A DNA stretch of 54,423 bases from Spirochaetia bacterium. Its GTDB lineage: Bacteria; Spirochaetota; Spirochaetia; CADAEX01. The notes below the pieces were generated by a model. The model had not been told where the DNA came from. It ran no database searches and saw only the letters and a program-made list of their open reading frames with translations. Shown one piece after another: positions 8,347 to 17,517 of the stretch (position 1 is the first letter of the stretch; each line of letters starts with the position of its first letter). The stretch is taken from the NCBI GenBank assembly GCA_024402405.1, contig JAKSTW010000011.1:1-54423 (forward strand), given 5' to 3'. The position numbers and the translations under genes were made by a program.

Positions 8347-8855
8347 TGGCAGAAAGAAGAAGATCACCAGAAATGACAAAGGCCTCCGGGGCATTCAGAA
8401 ACGGTAATTTTACAAAGGTTCTGAAACTGCTGGAGCCTCATGTCTATGAACACAGAACAGATTCTCTGTATTATCATTACATGGGATATGCATCCCTTTA
8501 TACCGGTGATTTTCTGAATGCCAGCACATATCTGCAGCGTTCCCTGCAGCTGGATCCGCTGGATGCTGATCTGCTTTACGGACTTGCTGTCCTGCATCTG
8601 AAGCGGAATGAACCTGGTGATGCGGTTCGGCTGTGGCTGAAGATCCTGGAGAGCAACCGAGAGGATGAATGTGCCATAAAAGGACTGAATTTCCTGAAAA
8701 GTGTGGACAGCCGTGATATGCAGGAAAAACTTACCCTGCGGCAGTGTATGGAACTGCTTCCTTACAGCAGAAACCGGAAAAGGACTGTTATGCATTGGAT
8801 CTTTTTCTTTTCTGTATGTACAGTTCTGATCCTTCTTTTTCTTTTTATATTTTGA
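8346..8855 (+). CDS. TPR protein with C-terminal membrane anchor
   Basis: A 169-aa protein. Residues 15-125 form about three tetratricopeptide-like helix pairs (for example YYHYMGYASLYTGDFLNAST and LLYGLAVLHLKRNEPGDAVR). A single hydrophobic C-terminal segment of about 20 residues (IFFFSVCTVLILLFLFIF) would anchor it with the TPR domain in the cytoplasm. The start overlaps the stop of the EIIC-like gene by one base (TGATG), so it is translationally coupled. TPR domains bind proteins; no enzymatic function is apparent. Confidence 0.8.
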   Translation: MAERRRSPEMTKASGAFRNGNFTKVLKLLEPHVYEHRTDSLYYHYMGYASLYTGDFLNASTYLQRSLQLDPLDADLLYGLAVLHLKRNEPGDAVRLWLKILESNREDECAIKGLNFLKSVDSRDMQEKLTLRQCMELLPYSRNRKRTVMHWIFFFSVCTVLILLFLFIF

Positions 8856-8867
8856 TCGGAGAAAATT

Positions 8868-9317
8868 ATGCGTGCAGTTGTTCAGCGTGTGTATGATGCG
8901 GAAGTCAGAGTGGATGGCGATGTTACAGGGCATATTGACCGCGGTATTCTAGTTTATCTTGGTGTGCATTGTAATGATACCGATAAGGATCTGGAATATA
9001 TTGCTGATAAGATCGTCAATCTGAGGATATTTTCTGATGATGCCGGGAAAATGAATCTGTCATTGCTGGATGTGAAAGGTGATATTCTTCTGGTTTCTCA
9101 GTTCACATTGTATGGTGATGCGAGACGCGGACGCCGTCCCTCATACGGTGATGCTGCCGGTGGAGATAAGGGGAGAGACTTCTATGATAAGCTTATTTCG
9201 CTCCTCCGGGGCAGTGGAATTCATGTTGAGACCGGCTGTTTCGGCGCTGATATGAAGGTTCGGTATACTAATGACGGGCCTGTCACCATTTTGCTGGATT
9301 CTTTTAAGAATTTCTGA
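8868..9317 (+). CDS. dtd: D-aminoacyl-tRNA deacylase
   Basis: A 149-aa cytoplasmic enzyme that removes D-amino acids (and glycine from tRNA-Ala) from mischarged tRNA. The N-terminus MRAVVQRV is typical. Both catalytic-site motifs are present: SQFTLYGDARRGRRPS (near residue 79) and NDGPVTILLDS (near residue 134), the latter holding the Gly-cisPro selectivity element. The length matches the family (about 145-150 aa). The start has a GGAG 8 nt upstream. It lies 12 bp after the TPR gene, probably in the same operon. Confidence 0.95.
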   Translation: MRAVVQRVYDAEVRVDGDVTGHIDRGILVYLGVHCNDTDKDLEYIADKIVNLRIFSDDAGKMNLSLLDVKGDILLVSQFTLYGDARRGRRPSYGDAAGGDKGRDFYDKLISLLRGSGIHVETGCFGADMKVRYTNDGPVTILLDSFKNF

Positions 9318-9389
9318 AATAAAGGTATATTTTTTTTTGATTTTGAAGCATAATGTATAAATAGAGCATTTATCAGACAGGAGGCTATT

Positions 9390-10496
9390 ATGGTCAAAAA
9401 AGATGAAATGGACAAAAAGTCAGGAACTGATGAAAAGAAGATGGCTTTAGAGGCTGTCAGACTCCAGATGGAAAAACAGTTTGGTAAAGGCTCCATCATG
9501 CGGCTTGGTGAGAAGGTCGCAAATGCAGGAGTGCAGGTGATACCTTCTGGTGCCATCACACTGGATGCAGCTCTTGGGATCGGTGGTTATCCACGTGGAA
9601 GGATCATAGAGATCTATGGTCCGGAATCTTCAGGCAAGACAACACTTGCACTTCATGCCATAGCAGAGACCCAGAAACAGGGTGGAATCGCAGCTTTTAT
9701 AGATGCTGAACATGCACTGGATCCTGTGTATGCTGGAAATCTGGGGGTGAATACTGATGATCTTTGGGTATCACAGCCTGATACCGGAGAGCAGGCTCTG
9801 GAAATAGCAGAGCATCTGGTGCGTTCCGGTGCTGTGGATATTATTGTTATTGACTCTGTGGCTGCCCTTACTCCGCAGGCTGAGATCGAAGGTGATATGG
9901 GGGATTCCCATGTGGGACTTCAGGCCAGACTTATGAGCCAGGCTCTCAGAAAGCTTACAGGTATTCTGGCAAAATCCAATACATGCCTTATTTTTATCAA
10001 TCAGCTGAGAATGAAGATCGGAATCATGTTCGGTAATCCGGAGACAACTACCGGTGGAAATGCTCTGAAGTTCTATTCTTCCGTACGTATGGAAGTCAGA
10101 AAGATCGAGACTATCGAACGCGGCGCTGAGGATGTGATCGGAAACAGGGTCAGGGTGAAGATCGTCAAGAATAAGGTTGCTCCGCCATTCAAGAAAGTTG
10201 AGCTGGAGATCATGTTCGGCAAAGGTATTTCTGTGGCTGCTGCACTTATAGATGCATCAATAAATTATGGTATAATCCAGAAAAGTGGCAGCTGGTATGC
10301 CTATATGGGGGAGAAGATCGGGCAGGGCAAGGAGAATGTCAAACAGTTCCTCGATGCTAACCCTGAGATTTTCAGTGAGATAGAGAAAAAAGTCAGGGCT
10401 GTGCTTTTCCCTGATCAGCAGCAGACAGCACCAGATTCTCAGAATGCAAAAGCTGAGAATGCTAAAAACGCTGATATTCAGACAATAGAAATCTGA
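9390..10496 (+). CDS. recA: Recombinase RecA
   Basis: A 368-aa recombinase that forms the strand-exchange filament in homologous recombination. Walker A is GPESSGKTT (residues 77-85), followed by the MAW-like [15 protein letters not shown] region, Walker [13 protein letters not shown], loop L1/L2 residues and [11 protein letters not shown] with [14 protein letters not shown]. The C-terminal tail is acidic and rich in Asn, Ala and Lys, as is common. AGGAGG lies 5-6 nt before ATG 9390. I see no LexA-type box upstream. The gene is likely transcribed from its own promoter in the 72-bp spacer after dtd. Confidence 0.98.
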   Translation: MVKKDEMDKKSGTDEKKMALEAVRLQMEKQFGKGSIMRLGEKVANAGVQVIPSGAITLDAALGIGGYPRGRIIEIYGPESSGKTTLALHAIAETQKQGGIAAFIDAEHALDPVYAGNLGVNTDDLWVSQPDTGEQALEIAEHLVRSGAVDIIVIDSVAALTPQAEIEGDMGDSHVGLQARLMSQALRKLTGILAKSNTCLIFINQLRMKIGIMFGNPETTTGGNALKFYSSVRMEVRKIETIERGAEDVIGNRVRVKIVKNKVAPPFKKVELEIMFGKGISVAAALIDASINYGIIQKSGSWYAYMGEKIGQGKENVKQFLDANPEIFSEIEKKVRAVLFPDQQQTAPDSQNAKAENAKNADIQTIEI

Positions 10497-10519
10497 TGTG
10501 ATCTTTACTTGGAATAACT

Positions 10520-11674
10520 ATGAGTGATATGACCGTTGATGAATTTTATGATATAAGACCTTATGAGGGAAAGGATTTCACAGATGCTCTCGGGCGTCTT
10601 CTTGAAAACCGGGATCTGATCTCTGCTTTCAGAAAGCAGGTGTTTCCTAATATACCTAAATTCATGGGACAGCCTTTTGACCGTCTGTGCCATATTTATC
10701 TCAAAAGTTACCTTGGAAAGGTTCAGACTCCCAATGAGCTTCATAAAAAAATTCTTGTGAAGCTTATTGATTTTGTTATAAAAAGTACGATGACCGGATA
10801 TTCTGAGACTGGCAGTGAGAATCTGACGGGAGATAAAAATTATCTTTATATCTCAAATCACCGTGATATTGCCATGGATCCTGTCATTATCGTCTACAAG
10901 CTGCTGAAAAAAGGGTTTCCGTGCTTTCAGGTGGCATTCGGAGACAACCTTCTGGGAAATCAGACAGTTTCTGATGCCATCAGGGTGAACAAAGCTTTTA
11001 TTGTAAAGCGTGATGTGGCACCTATGGAGCAGATGAAGACCTCCATGCAGCTTTCCAGATATATACGGGAGACCATACAGAATAAGGATTCAATATGGAT
11101 CGCACAGAGGGAAGGACGGGCCAAGGATGGAGATGATAAGACCAATCCTGCCATTATAAAGATGTTTGCTCTGTGCAACCGGCAGACAGGACTGACATTC
11201 TCTCAGTTCATCAACAGCCTTAATATCACACCGGTGGCTGTCTCCTATGAGTTTGATCCATGTGACAGGCTGAAGGCCAGAGAGGCAGTCCGCCGGGCTG
11301 AGAAAGCTGCCAGAGATGAGTCTTATGTCAAACGCAGCAGTGAGGACAAGATCAGCATTGTCCTTGGTATCAAGGGCAAAAAAGGGCGGGTGCATGTCTC
11401 TTATGGTCAGCCTCTGTGCCGTGAGAGCTGGAAAAATGCCAGAGAAGTTGCTGAGGCCATTGATCAGTTTGTTCTGACTAATTATAAGCTGTGGCCGTGC
11501 AACTATCTTTCTTATGATATGGTGAATGAGACTGATAAGTACAGCAGCCATTATACTGCAAAATATAAAAAGGACTTTTTGAAACGTTTCAGAAGGTTGC
11601 CTGAGAATGTCAGGAAAGTGGCACTTCAGATGTATGCCAAACCTGTGGAAAATGCGGAAAAATATGCGTATTAA
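10520..11674 (+). CDS. Glycerol acyltransferase family protein (PlsC-like)
   Basis: A 384-aa protein of the lysophospholipid acyltransferase superfamily, which acylates glycerol-3-phosphate or lysophosphatidate during phospholipid synthesis. The catalytic motif is NHRDIAMDP (near residue 114), where His and the downstream Asp are six positions apart instead of the classical five (HX4D). The acceptor-binding motif is REGRAKDGDDKT (near residue 196). The size is larger than PlsC (about 240 aa) and suggests a distinct subfamily; no transmembrane segment is obvious. The start at 10520 has only a weak GGA upstream. Substrate specificity cannot be told from sequence. Confidence 0.82.
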   Translation: MSDMTVDEFYDIRPYEGKDFTDALGRLLENRDLISAFRKQVFPNIPKFMGQPFDRLCHIYLKSYLGKVQTPNELHKKILVKLIDFVIKSTMTGYSETGSENLTGDKNYLYISNHRDIAMDPVIIVYKLLKKGFPCFQVAFGDNLLGNQTVSDAIRVNKAFIVKRDVAPMEQMKTSMQLSRYIRETIQNKDSIWIAQREGRAKDGDDKTNPAIIKMFALCNRQTGLTFSQFINSLNITPVAVSYEFDPCDRLKAREAVRRAEKAARDESYVKRSSEDKISIVLGIKGKKGRVHVSYGQPLCRESWKNAREVAEAIDQFVLTNYKLWPCNYLSYDMVNETDKYSSHYTAKYKKDFLKRFRRLPENVRKVALQMYAKPVENAEKYAY

Positions 11675-12320
11675 ATTTATTTCTATCATTATTTTAGTAT
11701 TTGCTTTCTGTGGATGCAATGAGAATCCGCCAGAGATAAGACAGGTTTTCTGGCAGTTCAATGTGTTCCATGACCAGGAGACTGGCGGAAGCTGTGAGAC
11801 TCTGAGCCTCTATGTTCTGGCTGATGACAAGGATGGTACCAATGACATTGAGTCCATGTATCTGATCAATGATGCCGAGGAACTGTACTGGAAGATCTCT
11901 GGCAGTGACCTTCATATTGAGAGCTATGGAGACAGCGAGACATGGATAGGATGCAGCAATATAAGAATCAGTGGGTGCATCTCCGGAACCGGGGAGCTTC
12001 TTCCTGACTCTCATATTCCTGACGGACCATGCAGGATAATTCTCATAGATTCTTCCGGTGAGCGGGATGAGACATCTGTGACACTTAAGAATGGTATACA
12101 GACACTGGATCATAAGTGGCCGGCACTGACACGTAATGGCAATGTATGTACAGTTTCTGGGGATGCAGATTTCATATGGGGATTCAGTGCTGATCATACT
12201 TTTGTAAGTGAGTTCAGCGGAAAAAGTGAACAGACTATCACAAACAAAACCATAAAAAATTTTTATCTCTACAGATTTCTTCCTGAACAGGGAATCGGAC
12301 TGATAAACGGACCGTTCTGA
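11664..12320 (+). CDS. Putative lipoprotein of unknown function
   Basis: A 218-aa predicted lipoprotein. MRIKF is followed by a hydrophobic stretch and FAFCGCN, where either cysteine could be the lipidation site; spirochaetal lipoboxes tolerate this looseness. The mature part has several cysteines (C31-like TGGSCETL, WIGCSNIRISGC, GPCRII) and alternates beta-prone and polar segments. I do not recognise a family. The ATG at 11664 is preferred over 11652 because GCGGAA sits 5 nt upstream. It overlaps the acyltransferase by 11 bp and is followed by a strong terminator. Confidence 0.7.
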   Translation: MRIKFISIIILVFAFCGCNENPPEIRQVFWQFNVFHDQETGGSCETLSLYVLADDKDGTNDIESMYLINDAEELYWKISGSDLHIESYGDSETWIGCSNIRISGCISGTGELLPDSHIPDGPCRIILIDSSGERDETSVTLKNGIQTLDHKWPALTRNGNVCTVSGDADFIWGFSADHTFVSEFSGKSEQTITNKTIKNFYLYRFLPEQGIGLINGPF

Positions 12321-12333
12321 AATATCATAATGC

Positions 12334-12367
12334 AAAAAAAAGGGGAAGCTCAGCTTCCCCCTTTTTT
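12334..12367. terminator. Bidirectional rho-independent terminator
   Basis: A perfect inverted repeat, GGGGAAGCT / AGCTTCCCC (12342-12360), flanked by an A7 run on the left and a T7 run on the right. It lies between the convergent lipoprotein gene and nhaC and can stop transcription from both sides. Confidence 0.92.
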
Positions 12368-12377
12368 TATCAGTTAG

Positions 12378-13877
12378 TTATTTATTATACCGCTTTGTCT
12401 TTATCAGGAAGATCATAAGCATAAGGACAAATCCGAAAGTCAGACATATAAAAGCGTTATGTACAAATCCAGCCAGTATATATGTTATGAAAGAGATACC
12501 GGCAACTGTGATCGCATAAGGAAGCTGTGTGGCCACATGGTTGACATGATCACACTGAGCACCGGCACTGGCCATGATCGTGGTATCTGAGATCGGTGAG
12601 CAGTGGTCACCGCATACAGCACCAGCCATGCAGGCTGAGATCGAGATTATTCTCAGTGCATCTCCGGAGTCTGCAAATACTGTCAGACAGATCGGAATGA
12701 GGATACCGAAAGTTCCCCATGAAGTACCTGTTGCAAATGCCAGGGCACATGCGATCAGGAAGATGATGGCTGGAAGGAAACTCATGAGGTTTCCTGCACT
12801 GTTGGAGACAATACCTGCCACATATTCTGCACATCCCAGGCTGTCTGTCATAGCCTTCAATGTCCATGCCAGTGTCAGAATCAGAATGGCCGGAACCATG
12901 GCTTTGACACCTTCCGGAACACAGCTCATGCAGTCTTTGATAGAAAGTACTCTTCTGAAGAGATAGAATATCAGGGTAAGGATAAGTGCACCCATGGAAC
13001 CGATTACCAGACCTACAGAGGCATCGCTGTTGGCGAATGCATCTATAAAACCTGTTTTGTCTTCTCCTGATGCAAAGAATCCGCCGGTATAGATCATACC
13101 TGCAACACACATTATAATAAGTGTGATGATCGGGAAGATAAGGTCGATGACCTTGCCTTTTCCTATTGCTGCTTTTTCCGCATCATCTTCTTCATTTGTG
13201 ACGCGTGCCACTGCATCCTCAAATTTTTTCATAGGACCGAAATCCAGATTGAATACAGATAGCATGATCATCATTATTATAGTGAACAGCGCATAAAAAT
13301 TGTATGGGATGGCTTTGCAGAACAGAGCTATTCCATTTTCGCCTGCGCTTACAAATCCTACTACAGCTGCAGCCCAGGAACTGATTGGTGCTATTATACA
13401 GATAGGCGCCGCAGTAGAATCAATGAGGTAAGCCAGTTTTTCTTTTGATACTCCGAATTTGTCTGTGACAGGCTTCATGACACTTCCGACTGTGAGACAA
13501 TTGAAATAATCATCAATAAAAATAAGCATGCCAAGGATGATCGTTGCCAGCTGTGCACCTGTTTTTGTCTTTATGTGTTTCTTTGCCCAGTGACCGAAAG
13601 CTGCGGAACCACCTGCCTTGTTCAGCAGACAAACCATTATTCCCAGGATACAGAGGAAAATCAGTATACCTACATTCCAGCTGTCTGAAAGTTGGGCAAC
13701 CATTCCATCCTGGAGCACATGGTTGAAAAATACGGTGAAAGAACCACCTGCGTAAAATGCACCTCCGATAAGGATTCCTATGAACAGAGAGGAATATACT
13801 TCCTTTGTCAGGAGTGCCAGTGCAATGGCGATGATCGGCGGCAGAACCGATATAAAGCCAAAGTTCATATTTTCCAT
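12378..13877 (-). CDS. nhaC: Na+/H+ antiporter, NhaC family
   Basis: A 499-aa polytopic inner-membrane antiporter with about 11-12 hydrophobic segments. It exchanges sodium for protons. Family signatures include FIDDYFNCLTVGSVMKPVTD (near residue 121), IAPISSWAAAVVGF, FATGTSWGTFGI and GAVCGDHCSPISDTTIMAS near residue 420, which carries the conserved polar cluster. A clear AAGGAG lies 6 nt upstream of ATG 13877. Transcribed alone; it ends at the bidirectional terminator. Some members of the family exchange malate or lactate, so the substrate is inferred from family naming. Confidence 0.92.
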   Translation of the reverse strand: MENMNFGFISVLPPIIAIALALLTKEVYSSLFIGILIGGAFYAGGSFTVFFNHVLQDGMVAQLSDSWNVGILIFLCILGIMVCLLNKAGGSAAFGHWAKKHIKTKTGAQLATIILGMLIFIDDYFNCLTVGSVMKPVTDKFGVSKEKLAYLIDSTAAPICIIAPISSWAAAVVGFVSAGENGIALFCKAIPYNFYALFTIIMMIMLSVFNLDFGPMKKFEDAVARVTNEEDDAEKAAIGKGKVIDLIFPIITLIIMCVAGMIYTGGFFASGEDKTGFIDAFANSDASVGLVIGSMGALILTLIFYLFRRVLSIKDCMSCVPEGVKAMVPAILILTLAWTLKAMTDSLGCAEYVAGIVSNSAGNLMSFLPAIIFLIACALAFATGTSWGTFGILIPICLTVFADSGDALRIISISACMAGAVCGDHCSPISDTTIMASAGAQCDHVNHVATQLPYAITVAGISFITYILAGFVHNAFICLTFGFVLMLMIFLIKTKRYNK

Positions 13878-13936
13878 AAATACTCCTTAATTTTTTTTGA
13901 TTATAACATTTTATGTCCAATTTTCAAATAAATATT

Positions 13937-14947
13937 TCAATATTTTTCATCACTGTTTGCTTTTCCGAATGAGAATTTTGAAGTTGGTACTGTATGCCAA
14001 TCATCTGTTGAGTCAGTGTCATCTGAACTGCTGTTTCTCCCCATGGATCTGGTGGCTGTGGATTCTGCAGAATTTATGCAGTCCTCAGGTGCTATCTGAT
14101 CCCCTTTGAATTTCCAGCATCCTTCATCAGCTATCTCATCTGCCTGCAGCATGAATTTCGTGCTTCCGAATCCCCTGTAGTTTGTGTCTGACTCAGATGT
14201 CCTGTTGGTATATATGACAGCATCAATAATTTTTCCATAAGGATTATCATATAAAGTGAGTGCACCGTTGTTTCCTGACAGTCCGCTGCCTTCTCTTACC
14301 CAGAAATCCCAGGCTGTGTCAGAAGTATCATATCCTGCTGATTCTTTTTTGTTATGGATCTCGTCAATTTCAGTTTCCAGTCCCTGCGGTTTGAAATGTA
14401 TTATGATATAGTCGCCTGCCCTGACTTTCAGGTCTGGAAATATTATTTTATCACCATAGGTGGTCTTGGTTCCTGCATATAATGTGACTCCGGCCATGTT
14501 ACCGTCAGTTCTTACATAAAGTTCAGCCAGATCAGGGTGTTTCCCGGAGCCGTTGGTTGTGAATTCATTGACCAGCACTTCCGGCACGTCCGGATTATAT
14601 CCGTAAAAAGTGGCACCCAGAGTGGTGGAGTTGCTGCCGGTATCAGTGACAGTCCCTTTTATGAAATATTCCTGCCCGGGGGACAGTGATTCCTCAGGCT
14701 GTATGCACAGTCTGTTGCCTTCTGCCGTTATGCTTGTGATGACGGTTTCCGGTACCAGCATGAAACTGTCTGCTGAAGGTTTTATTTCCTTGTCAAATGT
14801 AAGAAGTATCTGATCCGGTGTGCTGCTGTAGACCTCCTGGATCACTGGCGGAAAATCATGTTCTGCCGTGTTTTTCTTTTCTGTCTGGATTGGAGAGCAG
14901 GCTGATGTTGCGGCGATGAACAGAAGAATTGATAGATTTTTTAACAT
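13937..14947 (-). CDS. Putative lipoprotein with Ig-like and lamin-tail-like regions
   Basis: A 336-aa exported protein. MLKNLSILLFIAATSACSP gives a signal peptide with lipobox TSAC (Cys17). Residues 30-110 look like a bacterial Ig-like (SbsA-type) fold: PPVIQEVYSS..QILLTFDKEI. Residues 120-230 resemble a lamin-tail domain: VLVNEFTTNG, DLAELYV, GVTLYAG, DYIIIHF. The C-terminal part contains CWKFKGDQIAPEDC. The start at 14947 is fixed by AAGGAGA 7 nt upstream; an ATG 51 bp earlier is rejected. Likely surface or periplasmic; no enzyme signature. Domain names are by eye only. Confidence 0.75.
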   Translation of the reverse strand: MLKNLSILLFIAATSACSPIQTEKKNTAEHDFPPVIQEVYSSTPDQILLTFDKEIKPSADSFMLVPETVITSITAEGNRLCIQPEESLSPGQEYFIKGTVTDTGSNSTTLGATFYGYNPDVPEVLVNEFTTNGSGKHPDLAELYVRTDGNMAGVTLYAGTKTTYGDKIIFPDLKVRAGDYIIIHFKPQGLETEIDEIHNKKESAGYDTSDTAWDFWVREGSGLSGNNGALTLYDNPYGKIIDAVIYTNRTSESDTNYRGFGSTKFMLQADEIADEGCWKFKGDQIAPEDCINSAESTATRSMGRNSSSDDTDSTDDWHTVPTSKFSFGKANSDEKY

Positions 14948-15054
14948 TTTAGATCTCCTTTTCCATATATAAAAGAAAAAAATCTGATTTTGATTCAAAT
15001 TTTTGTCATTCTGCCGATGATTAGAATAGGAATACTGAAAATTGAGGGAATGAC

Positions 15055-16878
15055 ATGTGTGGAATTATTGGTTACTGCGGTAAGAAAGCTTCATCTGAAG
15101 TTCTGCTGGAAGGTTTGAAAAGACTGGAGTACAGAGGATATGACTCATCCGGGATCTGCGTTGATTCTCCTGAGGGATTCAAGATAATCAAGAAAACAGG
15201 AAAGCTTAAAAATCTTCTTTCAATAGTTCCGGAACGTCCTTTCGGTCACAATGGTATAGGACACACACGCTGGGCTACTCATGGCGGTGTCACTGATGCC
15301 AATGCGCACCCTCATACAGACTGTACAGGAAAAATTTCAATTGTCCATAATGGAATCATTGAGAATTATGAGACACTGCGCCGACTTCTGAAAGAGAAGG
15401 GACATACTTTTAAATCAGATACAGATACTGAGGTCATCGCACATCTTATTGAGAGCTGCTATAAGGGAAACCTGACAAAAGCTGTGCTGGAAGCTCTCAG
15501 TCTGCTGAAAGGAACTTATGGTCTGGTGGTAATGCATCAGGATCATCCGGATGTTCTGGTCGGTGCCAGAAACGGTTCTCCACTCATTATGGGAATCGGA
15601 GACGGTGAGATGTTCCTGGCTTCTGATGCTGCTGCCATAATTTCTTATACAAAGCAGGTGATCTATCTGAAGGACGGTGAGGTGGTCACTGTCACTCCTG
15701 ATGGATTCCAGACTGTGGATCTGGATGAGAAAGCAGTGGAAAAAGATATTGATGTGGTGGAATGGGAAGCTGAGGCTTATGAGAAAGGTAAATATCCTTA
15801 TTTCATGCTGAAAGAGATATATGAGCAGAGCAAGTCCATACAGCGGGGAATGAACGGACGTATAGATATGGAGCTGGCGACAGGACATCTTGGCGGTCTG
15901 AATATGACTCCTGAGGAACTGCTGAAAGTGGAACGGGTGGTGATCATAGCTGCCGGAACTTCATATCATGCAGGACTGGTAGCAGCACTGCTGCTGGAGA
16001 ATCTTGCCAGAATTCCTGCCCATGCTGAAATCGCGTCTGAGATCCGTTACAGAAATCCGATTATCGAGAAAAATACCCTTTATTTTGCTATCTCACAGTC
16101 CGGAGAGACAGCTGACACTCTGTATGCCATGAGGGAACTCCAGAGGAAAGGGGCCAGAGTTCTGGGAATCTGTAATGTGGTAGGCTCCACGATTGCCAGG
16201 GAGTCTGACGGAGGTGTCTACATCCATTCCGGTCCGGAGATCGCAGTTGCATCTACAAAGGCTTTCACCTCGCAGCTGACAGCCATGTATATCTTCACTC
16301 TGATCATGGCCAGACTGAGAAGTATGTCCTATGAGGATGGTTCTGAATTTATAAAGGAACTGACCGCTGTTCCTGCGAAGATCGAGAAGATATTCAGAAA
16401 TGTTGAGAATATAAATATCATAGCAAAGAAATACTGTCATACCGAGAGTTTCCTTTTCCTGGGCCGCGGGCTGAACTATCCTGTTGCTATGGAAGGTGCT
16501 CTGAAACTGAAGGAGATCTCATATATACATGCTGAGGGCTTTTCTGCCGCTGAGATAAAACATGGTCCTATTGCCCTTATAAATGAGAGGACTCCGTCTC
16601 TGTTCCTTGTACCAGACGACAGGCTTCATGATAAGATCATATCTAATATGAAGGAAGTGAAATCCCGTGGTGGTAAGATCATTGCTGTGGCAGTTGAGAA
16701 TGATGAGGCTGTTAAAGGAATAGCTGATGATGTCATTGAGATCCCAAGAGCATCCGAATATATGTATCCGTTCCTTATGAGCATACCGCTGCAGTTCCTG
16801 GCATATTATGCAGCCCTTGAACTTGGGCGTGATGTGGATCAGCCGAACAATCTGGCTAAAAGTGTGACAGTTGAGTGA
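15055..16878 (+). CDS. glmS: Glutamine--fructose-6-phosphate aminotransferase (isomerizing)
   Basis: A 607-aa cytoplasmic enzyme that makes glucosamine-6-phosphate from fructose-6-phosphate and glutamine, the first step towards UDP-GlcNAc for peptidoglycan. Met is followed directly by the nucleophile in MCGIIGYCG. The glutaminase domain has THGGVTDANAHPH and SDTDTEVIAHL; two SIS domains follow (SQSGETADT, STKAFTSQL). The protein ends in NLAKSVTVE, the canonical C-terminus with the catalytic loop. GAGGG lies 7 nt upstream. The short leader shows no glmS ribozyme. Confidence 0.97.
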   Translation: MCGIIGYCGKKASSEVLLEGLKRLEYRGYDSSGICVDSPEGFKIIKKTGKLKNLLSIVPERPFGHNGIGHTRWATHGGVTDANAHPHTDCTGKISIVHNGIIENYETLRRLLKEKGHTFKSDTDTEVIAHLIESCYKGNLTKAVLEALSLLKGTYGLVVMHQDHPDVLVGARNGSPLIMGIGDGEMFLASDAAAIISYTKQVIYLKDGEVVTVTPDGFQTVDLDEKAVEKDIDVVEWEAEAYEKGKYPYFMLKEIYEQSKSIQRGMNGRIDMELATGHLGGLNMTPEELLKVERVVIIAAGTSYHAGLVAALLLENLARIPAHAEIASEIRYRNPIIEKNTLYFAISQSGETADTLYAMRELQRKGARVLGICNVVGSTIARESDGGVYIHSGPEIAVASTKAFTSQLTAMYIFTLIMARLRSMSYEDGSEFIKELTAVPAKIEKIFRNVENINIIAKKYCHTESFLFLGRGLNYPVAMEGALKLKEISYIHAEGFSAAEIKHGPIALINERTPSLFLVPDDRLHDKIISNMKEVKSRGGKIIAVAVENDEAVKGIADDVIEIPRASEYMYPFLMSIPLQFLAYYAALELGRDVDQPNNLAKSVTVE

Positions 16879-16886
16879 GCTGGTGC

Positions 16887-17465
16887 TCAGGCATCTTGTT
16901 TCTGCTTAGCTGCCTTTTTTGCTTCTTTTTCAGCCTGCTTTTCCTGTCTGGCCTGGATCTTTGCTTCTTTTTTCTCTCTTTTTGCCTGCTGTCTCTCCAG
17001 CTTTTCCTGCTCTTTCTCATTGGCAAAAGTCTGGTCAACTGTGCCTAGATCCGGATGGAATATTTTTTTCAGCAATGGTTTTTTCTCTTCTGCCTGAATA
17101 TTTGCCAGAAGTTTACCGCTGAGAGTCCTTGGCCATTCAGGATAATAGATCGCCTCATCTGTCTGATATTTGTCCAGAAGCTGTGACAGCCGTTCTGCTG
17201 CATCATCATATTTGTGCTGCTTATATTTTATGAAGGCGATCTCATATTCTGCCTCGATGACTTTTCCTTTCATATCCGGATAACGGTTTATGAATTCCTC
17301 ATAATACCTGATGGCTGCATTGTATTTGTTCCAGTTGATGACCCCTTCCTGGGCTTTCTGGAAGAACTCTTCAGGTGTCAGATTAGGATCTTTCAGATCT
17401 TTGCTGACAGAAGAGCATGAGCTGAGAAATATAATAAGAAGTGCTGATACTAAAAATTTTTTCAT
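16887..17465 (-). CDS. BamD/YfiO-like TPR lipoprotein
   Basis: A 192-aa lipoprotein. MKKFLVSALLIIFLSSCSS has a lipobox with Cys17. Residues 25-135 carry TPR-like repeats (AAIRYYEEFINRYPDM, EAEYEIAFIKYKQHKYDDAA), as in BamD, the outer-membrane assembly factor. The last 50 residues are almost only Lys, Glu, Gln, Arg and Ala and would form a long charged helix or coiled coil, unusual for BamD. AGGGAAA precedes ATG 17465. BamD is the best guess, consistent with a diderm spirochaete; another TPR lipoprotein is possible. It converges on glmS with an 8-bp gap. Confidence 0.75.
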   Translation of the reverse strand: MKKFLVSALLIIFLSSCSSVSKDLKDPNLTPEEFFQKAQEGVINWNKYNAAIRYYEEFINRYPDMKGKVIEAEYEIAFIKYKQHKYDDAAERLSQLLDKYQTDEAIYYPEWPRTLSGKLLANIQAEEKKPLLKKIFHPDLGTVDQTFANEKEQEKLERQQAKREKKEAKIQARQEKQAEKEAKKAAKQKQDA

Positions 17466-17517
17466 ATTTTCCCTACCGGATATCATACTAACATAACCTT
17501 GTTTTTATTGTCTACCA

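Noticed and set aside
9318-9389. LexA (SOS) box before recA
   Set aside because: No palindrome of the known LexA types is present.
14948-15054. glmS ribozyme upstream of glmS
   Set aside because: The spacer has only about 50 bp of leader and no ribozyme core; GAGGG gives an ordinary start.
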